The notes under the pieces: generated by a model | Databases searched by the model: none | The model's input: the letters and a program-made list of their open reading frames with translations, nothing else | What the model was told of the DNA's origin: nothing | Assembly (NCBI GenBank): GCA_038522945.1 | Contig: JBCBJV010000003.1 | Location: forward strand, 247,974 to 311,973 | DNA from: MED-G105 sp038522945 | Lineage (GTDB): Bacteria > Pseudomonadota > Alphaproteobacteria > Caulobacterales > Parvularculaceae | DNA length: 64,000 nucleotides | Direction of reading: 5' to 3' | Shown here: positions 17,757 to 26,459 of the stretch, in pieces | How the letters are laid out: the number at the start of each line of letters is the position of its first letter | Position numbering within the stretch: position 1 is the stretch's first letter | Translations under genes and position numbers: made by a program

Positions 17757-20291
17757 CTAGAAACTGTGCCGGATAGTGAAACCGTACGTCGCAGGCTGGT
17801 TCACAAATCCCGAAACCGAACCGGTCTGGACAAGTGCCGGAAAGGCACCGGTTACATATTGTTCGTCGAAAATGTTCCGCCCCCAAACTGAGATCCTGGT
17901 TCCTGTGGAGAGGTCGATACCTGCCGTCGCGTTGACGAGGTCGAACTGACGTTCGAAACCGATGAGGCTCTGCAGGGCCTGGCTATCGGTATATGGTGTA
18001 GAACCTGAGTGCTGCCAGTCCGCACGAACAAAGGCGTCAAGTCCTGCGATCGTAAAGTCGTAACTTAACGCCGTCGACGTAGAGACTTCCGAGATACCGG
18101 CCGGTTGTGCGCCTGTCAGATCACCCGCTGGCGAGTTTGCAAAGTCGTCAAACTCCGGATCAAGGAATGTACCGGCAAAAACTAAGTTCAGCCCCTCAAT
18201 GATCTCCCATCCCATATCGATCTCAACACCGCGCGATGATTGCTGCCCTGCATTTGACAGCGCGAAGCCGGTCCCGAGAAAAACGTTGGACTGGAATCCT
18301 TCAACGATCTGATCAAACAGTGCCAGATTCAAATAGAAACCGTCGAGGCTGATCTTCGCACCGATCTCGAAGACTTCGGTTTCTTCCGGGCCGGCGAAAC
18401 GGGTGCCTGTGGTAAGGTTTGGCACGGCAAGTCCTGCGTCGCGAATAGGTGACGGCGGCGGGTTCGTGACTGCCGATCCCGGAATGAAATCAGACGCAAA
18501 CGGACGGGAATCTCGTGAGAGGTTCCATGACGATGCCTTAAAGCCTGTAGCGTAAGAGCCATAGACGTTGATGGCGTCGGTGATGTCGTAGGCGAGCCGA
18601 ACGCTGTAAGTCACTTTGTCGTCGTTTGTCTCGCCGCTTTCGACAGTATTCGGAAACTCCAGGAACGGAGGAAGAAATTGAAACGGCTGAAGGCCCAATA
18701 GCGGGTTGGTGGCAGGATCCTGCGCGCCGGCCTGAATGCCGGCAAAGAGATCCGGTTGCGCCGTGGCAAATGCTGCCACAGCGGCCGGATCGGTTGGATC
18801 TACACCAAAGCCTGCAAGCGCCTGTCCGAAACCAATCTCGACGAAGTCAAGGCTCGAAAAGACGTCAGTGTTGTTCTGGCGGAAGAAGGCCTGTTTTTGA
18901 TCTGCTATGTAGCTGATCCCAAAGGACGCAGTCAGCTTTTCCGTCACTTCCACATCGGCTGTCGCAAAAATGGACCAGGATGTGTTGTCCTGGCCGCGTT
19001 CTTCGGTAGGGCCGGTCCCTGATGCCCCGAACGTCCCAGGGGGAAGTGCAAGAGCCGCCTCCACACCGGAAAATGCGTTTCCGGACACCGCATCGGCAAA
19101 CGTCCGGAAGTCGTCGCCGTAAAAGAATTCGCCCGGGAAGCTGATTGTCTCATCGAAGTAGAACGCGCCGATCATCCAATCGAGTGGCAGGTCTGAGTCG
19201 TTGGATGTGATACGGATCTCTTGAGTGAAGGTGTCGCTTTTGCCGTCGTTGAAGCTGGTCGCGATGTCGGCTGTTGACGTGTCGGGGTCGAAGCTCGTGC
19301 GGCTTGTGTTTTCACGGTAGGCCGTGATCGACGTCACGGATGCGAACCCGAAATCCTTGTCCAGATTGAGAGACACGCCACCATTTTCGATGACGTTCTC
19401 TGGGTCAAAGTTCAAAAAGGTCTCGAAAGAGAATGGATCTTCACGGACGACGTCACCAAGAAGCGAGATCAGGCCGTCCGTCGTTGGACCACTGATTATA
19501 TTGGTGACAAAACAACAATCCTCGTCAATGCGGTCAAAATCTCCAATTAGGCGAGCGCTAAAATCATCTGTAGGCTGAAATAGTAGCTGACCTCGAACGC
19601 TCCATCGATTTCGATTACTGAGGTCGGTTCCGGTCTCAAGGTTTTCAGCATATCCATCGCGACGATTGTAGCTGCCCGAGAGCCGGTAGGCGAGTGTTTC
19701 AGTGAGTGGTCCTGTAATGTCACCATTAACACGCACGGCGTTAAAGTTGCCATAAGTGAAGGCGACGTCGCCTCCCGTTTCAAACTCTGGCTCCCTGGTG
19801 ACGATTGATACCACCCCGACAGAAGCGTTCTTCCCAAAGAGGGTTGATTGGGGGCCACGAAGAACCTCAATCCGTTCGATGCCCACAAGATCAGATAACT
19901 GTGCGGAAGCGCGAGACCGGTAAACGCCATCGACAAATACGCCTACGGACGGTTCGATCCCCGCATTGCTAGGAACGCCGCCAAAGCCGCGGATTGAGAA
20001 GCCGGCATTGCCCGTTGTACTTCCTTGATTGACCTCAAGGGAGGGAACCACAGACTGCAGATCGAAGGCATCTTGGATTTCCGCCTCGCGAAGCACATCG
20101 CCATCGACCACTGAGATCGCGATTGGCGTTTCCTGGAGAGTTGCGGGCCTCTTAGTCCCAGTCACGATAACCACGTCGTCGTTTTCTTCATCCTGTGCGA
20201 CCGCTGTTCCGGACGCAGCGACGATGGCTGTGAGGCAGGCCCCGGTATTGAGTATAGCGACGGATATGCCGCGATTACGCGTGTTGCTCAT
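17757..20291 (-). CDS. TonB-dependent outer-membrane receptor
   Basis: Starting at MSNTRNRGIS (ATG 20289-20291, GGGAGG site before it) gives 844 residues. The signal peptide ends near GTAVAQDE and is followed by the TonB box-like DDVVIVTGTKRPATLQETP. Plug landmarks are FSIRGFGGVPSNAG and GIERIEVLRGPQSTLFGKNASVGVVSI, and the barrel ends in the expected aromatic residue (TIRHSF). The ligand is unknown. The neighbours (TetR, Asp-nucleophile hydrolase, VOC, SDR, PQQ dehydrogenase) suggest uptake of a small hydrophobic or sugar-linked compound. It is divergent from the VOC operon, with a palindrome between them. Confidence 0.9.
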   Translation of the reverse strand: MSNTRNRGISVAILNTGACLTAIVAASGTAVAQDEENDDVVIVTGTKRPATLQETPIAISVVDGDVLREAEIQDAFDLQSVVPSLEVNQGSTTGNAGFSIRGFGGVPSNAGIEPSVGVFVDGVYRSRASAQLSDLVGIERIEVLRGPQSTLFGKNASVGVVSIVTREPEFETGGDVAFTYGNFNAVRVNGDITGPLTETLAYRLSGSYNRRDGYAENLETGTDLSNRNRWSVRGQLLFQPTDDFSARLIGDFDRIDEDCCFVTNIISGPTTDGLISLLGDVVREDPFSFETFLNFDPENVIENGGVSLNLDKDFGFASVTSITAYRENTSRTSFDPDTSTADIATSFNDGKSDTFTQEIRITSNDSDLPLDWMIGAFYFDETISFPGEFFYGDDFRTFADAVSGNAFSGVEAALALPPGTFGASGTGPTEERGQDNTSWSIFATADVEVTEKLTASFGISYIADQKQAFFRQNNTDVFSSLDFVEIGFGQALAGFGVDPTDPAAVAAFATAQPDLFAGIQAGAQDPATNPLLGLQPFQFLPPFLEFPNTVESGETNDDKVTYSVRLAYDITDAINVYGSYATGFKASSWNLSRDSRPFASDFIPGSAVTNPPPSPIRDAGLAVPNLTTGTRFAGPEETEVFEIGAKISLDGFYLNLALFDQIVEGFQSNVFLGTGFALSNAGQQSSRGVEIDMGWEIIEGLNLVFAGTFLDPEFDDFANSPAGDLTGAQPAGISEVSTSTALSYDFTIAGLDAFVRADWQHSGSTPYTDSQALQSLIGFERQFDLVNATAGIDLSTGTRISVWGRNIFDEQYVTGAFPALVQTGSVSGFVNQPATYGFTIRHSF

Positions 20292-20400
20292 GTTGTCCTC
20301 CCGCGGGTCAAATATGGCCCTTATTGATCTTGTAGGTAAATTATGAGGCCAAATGTCCGGTTTTTGCAAGTCATATACGGTGATTAATTGACTAAATATG

Positions 20401-20416
20401 CAATAACGGGTTATTG
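20401..20416. promoter_or_regulatory. Candidate operator between receptor and VOC operon
   Basis: CAATAAC-GG-GTTATTG is a perfect 7-base inverted repeat with a 2-base centre. It lies 110 bases before the receptor start and 42 bases before the VOC lipoprotein start, so it is well placed to control both divergent units. The TetR encoded at 16025 is the nearest candidate binder, but the repeat does not resemble the one before that gene. Confidence 0.45.
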
Positions 20417-20457
20417 TGTGACGCAATCAAAAAGCGTTGAGGCAGGGAGGCTGAGCG

Positions 20458-21504
20458 ATGCGCACGTTGATCGTGACATTGTTGATCGTGTTCGCACTTG
20501 CGGGATGCGGAGGGGTATTCGGCAACGATGGGCCACCGGACACGCCGATCCAGGGCGTGAATTATGTGGGCCTGGTTGTGAGCGATCTAGACCAGTCTGA
20601 AGAGCTTCTGTCTTCTGCCACGGGGGTCACCCGCATCGGAGAAACGATGCACCTGTCAGGCTCTGATTGGGATGAGCTCGTCGGGCGTGAGGGCGTATCA
20701 ATTGAGACACGGCTCCTTCGAGGAGCAAACGCCCAGATGCGGCTCATGAAATTCTCTGTTCCATCAGAGGCCGCGATGGAGGCCTCACCTGTCCCGGTCC
20801 AGGGGCCCGGTATCGCTCATGTTTGTTTTCAAGCGATCAAGGAGACGGAGACCTACCAGAAATTCCTGAGCGGTGGGGCCAAAGCGATTGGCGATCCGAA
20901 GATGGTGCAACTCAATCCGCGCAATCCGGTCGAGTATGCTTATGTGCGCGATCCAAACGGCGTCGTTTTCGAGATCGAGCATGTGGACATCGCGAAGCTC
21001 GATCTGGATACGCCGCCAAAGAACACACACCGCATTCGCCATGTCGCCTTGGCAACGCCCGACCTTAAACGCGCTGTGGCTTTCTATTCCGTTCTTTTCG
21101 ATGAACCTAATCCCCGCCTCATTGGCAGGCTAGGTGGGTTTTCCGGCGAGAACATCGATCGGGTTTCTGGTCTTGAGGGCTCAAAAATCAAAATGGCCTG
21201 GTTTGAAGCCCGTAACCTTGAACTGGAAATCTCTCAATATGTCAGTCACCCAACAGAGGTTCCAGCTGAGCCACGGCCGGTGGACGCGCTCGGCATAACC
21301 ATGATTGTCTACGACGTCGATGACGTTGTAGCCGCCCGGGCGCGCTTGATCGAAGCGGGTGCAAAAAGTGTAGGCGACATTATTGAGGTGGACGGCGGTC
21401 AAATGGTTTTTGCTCGCGATCCTGATGGCAATCTCCTTGGCTTTCATCATGGTCCCGCGGACTTGCCCTTTTCCTCACAGAACTTCGCTGACAACGGCAT
21501 TTAA
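20458..21504 (+). CDS. Two-domain VOC (glyoxalase/dioxygenase-fold) lipoprotein
   Basis: 348 residues beginning with a lipoprotein signal peptide and lipobox (FALAGCGG, Cys at about 18). Two vicinal-oxygen-chelate domains follow, at about residues 32-180 (NYVGLVVSDLDQSEELL to VRDPNGVVFEIEHV) and 195-335 (RHVALATPDLKRAVAFY to ARDPDGNLLGFHH). This layout matches extradiol dioxygenase or isomerase-like VOC proteins, yet membrane anchoring is unusual because most VOC enzymes are cytosolic. It is the first gene of an operon; the SDR begins 17 bases after its stop. The reaction is unknown; a metal-dependent epimerase, lyase or dioxygenase is possible. Confidence 0.78.
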   Translation: MRTLIVTLLIVFALAGCGGVFGNDGPPDTPIQGVNYVGLVVSDLDQSEELLSSATGVTRIGETMHLSGSDWDELVGREGVSIETRLLRGANAQMRLMKFSVPSEAAMEASPVPVQGPGIAHVCFQAIKETETYQKFLSGGAKAIGDPKMVQLNPRNPVEYAYVRDPNGVVFEIEHVDIAKLDLDTPPKNTHRIRHVALATPDLKRAVAFYSVLFDEPNPRLIGRLGGFSGENIDRVSGLEGSKIKMAWFEARNLELEISQYVSHPTEVPAEPRPVDALGITMIVYDVDDVVAARARLIEAGAKSVGDIIEVDGGQMVFARDPDGNLLGFHHGPADLPFSSQNFADNGI

Positions 21505-21521
21505 TGAAGGAAGATCGCAGT

Positions 21522-22289
21522 ATGAGCAGTATGTTTGATCTCAGCGGGAAGACGTCGGTCGTTACGGGTGGGAATGGTGGCGTTGGCCTCGCATTCTGTC
21601 GCGGCTTGGTTCGAGCAGGTGGGCGCGTTGCGATCTGGGCACGGAACAACAAGAAAAACGCCGACGCAGTCGCGGAACTGAGGGATATGGGCGGCGATGT
21701 GGAAGCTTTCGTTTGTGACGTGACGGACGAAAACCAAGTGGTTGCAACATTCGCAGAGACACTCAAGCGCTTTGACAAGGTCGATGCTTGCTTTGCGAAT
21801 GCTGGCGGTGCTGGCTTTCGCGGCATGGCGCACCTGACCAGTCGCGAAGACTGGCTCGCCACAATTGACCTCAATCTGATGAGCGTTGTCCATACCTTTG
21901 CGCCGGTAACGGAACATATGTTGTCGCGCGGCGACGGCGGAAAACTCGTTGTTACATCGTCTGTTGCGGCGCTGCTCGGCACTGGCGGGGCAGCGGGTTA
22001 CTCCACAACAAAAGCGGCCGTACGCGGACTGGTCCAGGCGCTCGCGATTGAGCTCGGGCAGGGGGGCATTCAAGTCAATGCGGTCCTGCCGGGTTTCATC
22101 AAGACAGAGATGTCAGTGCAGACAAGTGCCGCGTTTCAGGACGCGTGCCGCCGCCGGTCTGCAATTGGCCGGATCGGGCAACTGCGTGATATGGAAGGCA
22201 TCGCTGTCTTTCTTGCCTCTGACTATAGTGACTTCATGACCGGGCAAAGCATCATTATGGATGGTGGCCACACCATTCACCCGATGTAG
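21522..22289 (+). CDS. Short-chain dehydrogenase/reductase (classical SDR)
   Basis: 255 residues from MSSMFDLSGK, chosen because AGGAAG lies at good spacing; an ATG at 21504 is possible. The NAD(P)-binding motif is TGGNGGVG (about 16-23), NAGG marks the strand-4 loop, the Ser of VVTSSVAAL and YSTTK (Tyr-x3-Lys) form the catalytic site, and the C-terminus ends IIMDGGHTIHPM. This is the FabG-like classical family that oxidises alcohols or reduces ketones in the cytoplasm. It lies between the VOC lipoprotein and the PQQ dehydrogenase in one operon, so the three may act on the same substrate class. Confidence 0.88.
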   Translation: MSSMFDLSGKTSVVTGGNGGVGLAFCRGLVRAGGRVAIWARNNKKNADAVAELRDMGGDVEAFVCDVTDENQVVATFAETLKRFDKVDACFANAGGAGFRGMAHLTSREDWLATIDLNLMSVVHTFAPVTEHMLSRGDGGKLVVTSSVAALLGTGGAAGYSTTKAAVRGLVQALAIELGQGGIQVNAVLPGFIKTEMSVQTSAAFQDACRRRSAIGRIGQLRDMEGIAVFLASDYSDFMTGQSIIMDGGHTIHPM

Positions 22290-22320
22290 GAAAACAAAGA
22301 AATCAGGTGGAGACGGACAA

Positions 22321-24759
22321 TTGACACGAGCAATTCATTGGGGATTTGTCGTTTTCCTGATCCTGGTTGGTGCCTCACTGACCCTCGGCGGTGGGGCTTT
22401 GGTTTGGTTGGGTGGGAACTATTACTACCTGGTCGCTGGGGTCGCGACGATTGCCGTCGTTGTTCAACTGATACGACGGCGTGGCAGCGCGGCATTCATC
22501 TATGCGGTTATCCTTGCAGCGACGGTAGTGTGGGCGTTCCTTGAGACGGGACGTGATTTTCTTGCGATTCTGCCGCGGCTGGCAGCGTGGATGGTTGTCG
22601 GCCTCTGGTTTCTGACACCCTGGTACAAGGCGACTGTTCGCCACCATGCCCGCTTATTCGGCGCCGGACCCGGTTCTGTAGTTGCGCTTTCTGTCCTTGC
22701 CGGTGCGGGTGCACTCACTTTTGCCGGGACCGCCGGCTACACAAAGAACGGTGTAGGCACAGAACGTGTGGCCCAGGTCACAGAAGTGAGCGGTGAGTGG
22801 CGGCATTACGGAAATGATGTGGGCGGCTCGCGCTTTGCGGGCTTGGATGAGATCAATCGCGAGTCGGTCGGAGGGCTCAAGGAAGTCTGGCGATACAGGA
22901 CCGGTGTTGACGACGACTTCAAAATGACGCCGCTTCAGGTCGGTGATCTACTTTACTTATGCGGTGCCCGGAATGTTCTGATTGCCCTTGACGCTGAGAC
23001 CGGCGTTGAGGTTTGGCGCTATGATCCCGAAGCCGAGCCCGCCACGACGCATCAATATGCACGCACATGCCGTGGAGTGAGCTATCACGAGGCTAATGCT
23101 GATCACAACGGTGAATGTCCTGCACGGATCGTCACGGCCACAATCGATGCACGTCTGCTTGTGGTCGATGCATTAACGGGTCGTCCGTGTACGAGCTTTG
23201 GCGACGACGGGACTGTTGATCTACGCCGGGGCCTCGGCGACCACCAGCCGACTGCGTACTATGTAACGTCGCCGCCGCTTGTCGCCGGCGACGCGTTGGT
23301 GGTTGGCGGCCTTGTGAACGACAACCAAAATCTTGGCATGCCGTCGGGCGTTGTGCGCGCGTTCGACGCCGTATCCGGCACCTTCTTGTGGGCGTGGGAT
23401 CTCGGGCGCCCCGGCGAACACGGTGAGCCGGAAGAGGGCGAGACGTACACAAAAGGCACGCCGAACGTCTGGTCGATCATGAGCTACGACCCGAAGCTCA
23501 ATTTGATCTATGCACCGACGGGCAATGCCGCGCCCGACTACTTTGGCGGCGCGCGTCGTCCCTTTGATGATGAATGGTCGTCCGCTGTCGTAGCTATCGA
23601 TGCGTCTACTGGTGCCCCGCGTTGGAGGTACCAAACTGTCCACCACGACATCTGGGACTACGACGTGCCGGCGCAGCCCGTGTTGGTGGACATTGAACGT
23701 GATGGGGAGCTGGTGCCATCGGTAGCCGTCCCAACGAAAACTGGCGACATCTTCCTCCTTGACCGTCGTGACGGGACGCCTGTTCATCCGACACCGGAAC
23801 AAGCCGTTCCCCAGGAGCCGGCGGAAGGGGAGTATCTCTCGCCCACCCAACCGAAGTCGCCACTTCCAAACTTTCATCCGTACCTGCACGAACGGGACAT
23901 GTGGGGGCTAACACCGATTGATCAGATGCTGTGTCGCATCGAGTATCACACGATGCGGTATGAAGGCCTCTTTACGCCGCCTGTGCCCGGCGGCGGCTCG
24001 CTACAATTCCCGGCGAATTTCGGCGGATTTAACTGGGGCAGTGTTTCAGTGGATGCCGACAATGGCCTCCTGGTCGCCGCGCCGATGCTGCTCGCCAACC
24101 GGACCATACTTGTAACGCCTGAACAGGTCGCCGAAGCCGGTCCCCGCGCAGCACTCCTTCTTGGTGCAGATCACCCGGCAGTTCGTATGGACCCGGAAGG
24201 CGACATGCCATTGATGGGCGAGGCGGACCCGGACGATCCATTCGACCATCGGCGGATCAAATACTATGGCCTGACCATGCCCTTTATGGCCCGGGTCGGC
24301 ACGCAGGTGCCGTGCTTTGAGCCGCCATGGTCGCGGCTGGCGGTCATTGATCTTAACACGGCAGAACTCCTTTGGAGCCGACCGGTGGGCAGCATGAAGA
24401 ATTCCGGCCCGTTTGGCTGGCGGAGCGGACTGCCGTTTCAGGTCGGTACGCCTTTGAGGGCAGGGACGTTGACGACCCGCGGTGGGCTCACTTTCCTAAG
24501 CTCAACGATGGATGCAACGATCAGGGCGTTTGATATCCGCACGGGTACCGTTCTTTGGTCCGACGACTTGCCCGGGAACAGTCAGGCGACGCCGATGACA
24601 TATGCCGCGCCAAAGAGCGGCCGTCAGACGTTAATTGTAACGGTGCCAAATCCCAGCTGGCGGTACCCGCGAGATCCAGAAAATGGTACCTATACGGACT
24701 CAAAAAGCATACGTGATGGGCAAGGCGGCTATGTCATTGCTTATGCGCTTCAAAGATAA
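22321..24759 (+). CDS. gcd: Membrane-bound PQQ-dependent glucose dehydrogenase-like quinoprotein
   Basis: 812 residues from TTG 22321 (MTRAIHWGF; AGGTGGAG before it); the frame is open from 22261. Residues 1-160 carry about five membrane segments, as in membrane glucose dehydrogenase. An eight-bladed quinoprotein propeller follows with landmarks EWRHYGNDVGGSRF, TGNAAPDYFGG, VVAIDASTGAPRWRYQTVHHDIWDYD (catalytic Asp region) and FLSSTMDATIRAFDIRTG. The enzyme oxidises sugars or other polyols in the periplasm and passes electrons to ubiquinone. It is last in the VOC-SDR operon, 31 bases after the SDR stop. Substrate could be glucose or another hydroxylated compound. No PQQ synthesis genes are in the window. 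Confidence 0.88.
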   Translation: MTRAIHWGFVVFLILVGASLTLGGGALVWLGGNYYYLVAGVATIAVVVQLIRRRGSAAFIYAVILAATVVWAFLETGRDFLAILPRLAAWMVVGLWFLTPWYKATVRHHARLFGAGPGSVVALSVLAGAGALTFAGTAGYTKNGVGTERVAQVTEVSGEWRHYGNDVGGSRFAGLDEINRESVGGLKEVWRYRTGVDDDFKMTPLQVGDLLYLCGARNVLIALDAETGVEVWRYDPEAEPATTHQYARTCRGVSYHEANADHNGECPARIVTATIDARLLVVDALTGRPCTSFGDDGTVDLRRGLGDHQPTAYYVTSPPLVAGDALVVGGLVNDNQNLGMPSGVVRAFDAVSGTFLWAWDLGRPGEHGEPEEGETYTKGTPNVWSIMSYDPKLNLIYAPTGNAAPDYFGGARRPFDDEWSSAVVAIDASTGAPRWRYQTVHHDIWDYDVPAQPVLVDIERDGELVPSVAVPTKTGDIFLLDRRDGTPVHPTPEQAVPQEPAEGEYLSPTQPKSPLPNFHPYLHERDMWGLTPIDQMLCRIEYHTMRYEGLFTPPVPGGGSLQFPANFGGFNWGSVSVDADNGLLVAAPMLLANRTILVTPEQVAEAGPRAALLLGADHPAVRMDPEGDMPLMGEADPDDPFDHRRIKYYGLTMPFMARVGTQVPCFEPPWSRLAVIDLNTAELLWSRPVGSMKNSGPFGWRSGLPFQVGTPLRAGTLTTRGGLTFLSSTMDATIRAFDIRTGTVLWSDDLPGNSQATPMTYAAPKSGRQTLIVTVPNPSWRYPRDPENGTYTDSKSIRDGQGGYVIAYALQR

Positions 24760-25059
24760 AAGCTACTGACTCTAGCCGCCTCCTCATTGGAGAAGTGTTA
24801 CCGGAACTCCAAACCAGGGGTGCTGTCCTCGTCCCAATCTGTCCCATTTGAATTCAAGATACCTACCATAGTCAGCTCGCTTTCAACGCGGTACCTTCGG
24901 TTCCCGTCGCGCAGTACACAAACAACTGTGCAGTTAACGCGTCACGGTCGGACAAAGAGCTTTTGCTCAACGAAACGATGACCCGCTTTGAATGGTTCGG
25001 TCGCAAAGGACCAGCGCGGGGCATGTCGCCGTGCTGGGAATTCATGCGTGCAATCCGGA
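24760..25059. other. Intergenic region between convergent genes
   Basis: Three hundred bases separate the PQQ dehydrogenase from the DUF900-type lipoprotein gene on the other strand. I see no gene with family support and no strong hairpin-plus-T-run terminator. Confidence 0.45.
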
Positions 25060-26208
25060 TTAATCTTCTGGCGCCAGCACTTTCTTTGGTAAGTAAAGCA
25101 GGCCCTTCGTAAACTCACTCAAGTCTTCAAGAGGCGAACGTTCTTCCCGCGTATCGGCATCGACCAGGGTCTGACGGGCAGCACTTGCCTGATTGATGAT
25201 ATCAATCAGGGTAGGCGAAGACGCGAACGCTGAGTGTTGGGTGCCGTCACCCAAATCAACTTCGGACAAATCGATCACGGCAATGCCTTGCTCTTGCAAT
25301 ACCTCAATGTCTTTTCCCTCGCCAACCCGTGGATGGCCCCCGCGCAGTGTTTGGGAGAGTTTCAACGCTCCATCATCATTCGCCACAAAAACAACGATCG
25401 GATCTGGCCGCTCCGAAAGGGAATTGAGCTGCGACCTGAATACATCGACATCAATATCTGGCGAGGCCAACACAAGCGGTGAAATCAACGCCAAAACATC
25501 GCTTTCGCCAGAAAGGCTCAGTTGTCGGAGAGACTCCATTACGAGCAGTGTCCCCATTGAGTGCCCCATCACGAAGATTGACGAGGCATCAGATTTTGAG
25601 ATTAGTTTTAGAAATTCAACCAGGCCATCCCGCGCAAATTGCACGCTGTCACGATCGTAAAGGTAGCCAAGGGTTCGGCCTGACGAGGGCCATGAAAAAT
25701 GAACAGGCACTGCGTTAGTTTCAAAGTCCTCAATCATCTGGCCGATACGATAGACCCCGTTTGAATACGGAACATTGTAGCCGTGTACAAAGAGGAATAT
25801 CTGTTTTTCACCGACAAGCGCTGCGAGCCGCTCATTTAATTCCTCAGTAAGTTGGCTGTCGTTGAGTGGTGAGAACCTCGTTAGAGCGAACTCTGTTTCC
25901 GGGTCGGGAGCTGATGAAGGATACTCTATCGCCCCTTGTTTGCGGTCAGCGGGTACCCAAACCGAAACTTCATTCAAGGAAAGCGAATCCGATCTCTCGT
26001 CTCCGAATGGTAATAATGGATCATCTGTTGCGCGTCGGTTGGTTGCAACAATGACGTCATGGGCGGTGCCTGCGAAGTTGGCAGGATCAATGAGAGGCAA
26101 TCTGGCCGGCTTGGACCCACAACCCGCGGCGAAGCTGACGACAAAGACGGCAATGACCAGCAATTGAGATCGACGGGAAGGAAACCGATCAGCGAACTTA
26201 GTGCTCAT
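25060..26208 (-). CDS. DUF900-type alpha/beta hydrolase lipoprotein
   Basis: About 382 residues from MSTKFADRF; longer starts at 26253 or 26307 are possible and no start has a strong ribosome site. A lipobox (VVSFAAGCGS) marks it as a lipoprotein. The fold belongs to the COG4782/DUF900 group, seen from VIVATNRRATDD, FLFVHGYNVPYSNGVYRIGQM, HFSWPSSG, nucleophile elbow GHSMGT, and the terminal His in HSAFASSP. The group is widespread in alphaproteobacteria; its substrates are unknown. It diverges from the lipoprotein gene at 26460. Confidence 0.8.
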   Translation of the reverse strand: MSTKFADRFPSRRSQLLVIAVFVVSFAAGCGSKPARLPLIDPANFAGTAHDVIVATNRRATDDPLLPFGDERSDSLSLNEVSVWVPADRKQGAIEYPSSAPDPETEFALTRFSPLNDSQLTEELNERLAALVGEKQIFLFVHGYNVPYSNGVYRIGQMIEDFETNAVPVHFSWPSSGRTLGYLYDRDSVQFARDGLVEFLKLISKSDASSIFVMGHSMGTLLVMESLRQLSLSGESDVLALISPLVLASPDIDVDVFRSQLNSLSERPDPIVVFVANDDGALKLSQTLRGGHPRVGEGKDIEVLQEQGIAVIDLSEVDLGDGTQHSAFASSPTLIDIINQASAARQTLVDADTREERSPLEDLSEFTKGLLYLPKKVLAPED

Positions 26209-26459
26209 TGATTGATCAATCGGGCGACGCGCGGTGAAAGCAGAGATTTTCATTACAATCCAAGTTCCAGTGGCTCGACTGGTCGGCAGATGTGATGACC
26301 TTAGCAAATTTCAGAATTCTACCAAGCCCAAATCCTCTAACGGCCCAATGGTGATCAAGTGGCAGATTTCCGCGCAGCCGATGTGCATTTGGTTGGCTTC
26401 AAGTTTTCGCCAGATCATGGGACAGTCACTGTCGAAATTGGCTTGACTTTGAAAGGACC

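Noticed and set aside
24787..24981. 64-residue plus frame after the PQQ dehydrogenase
   Set aside because: Basic, low in family content, no ribosome site; likely chance.
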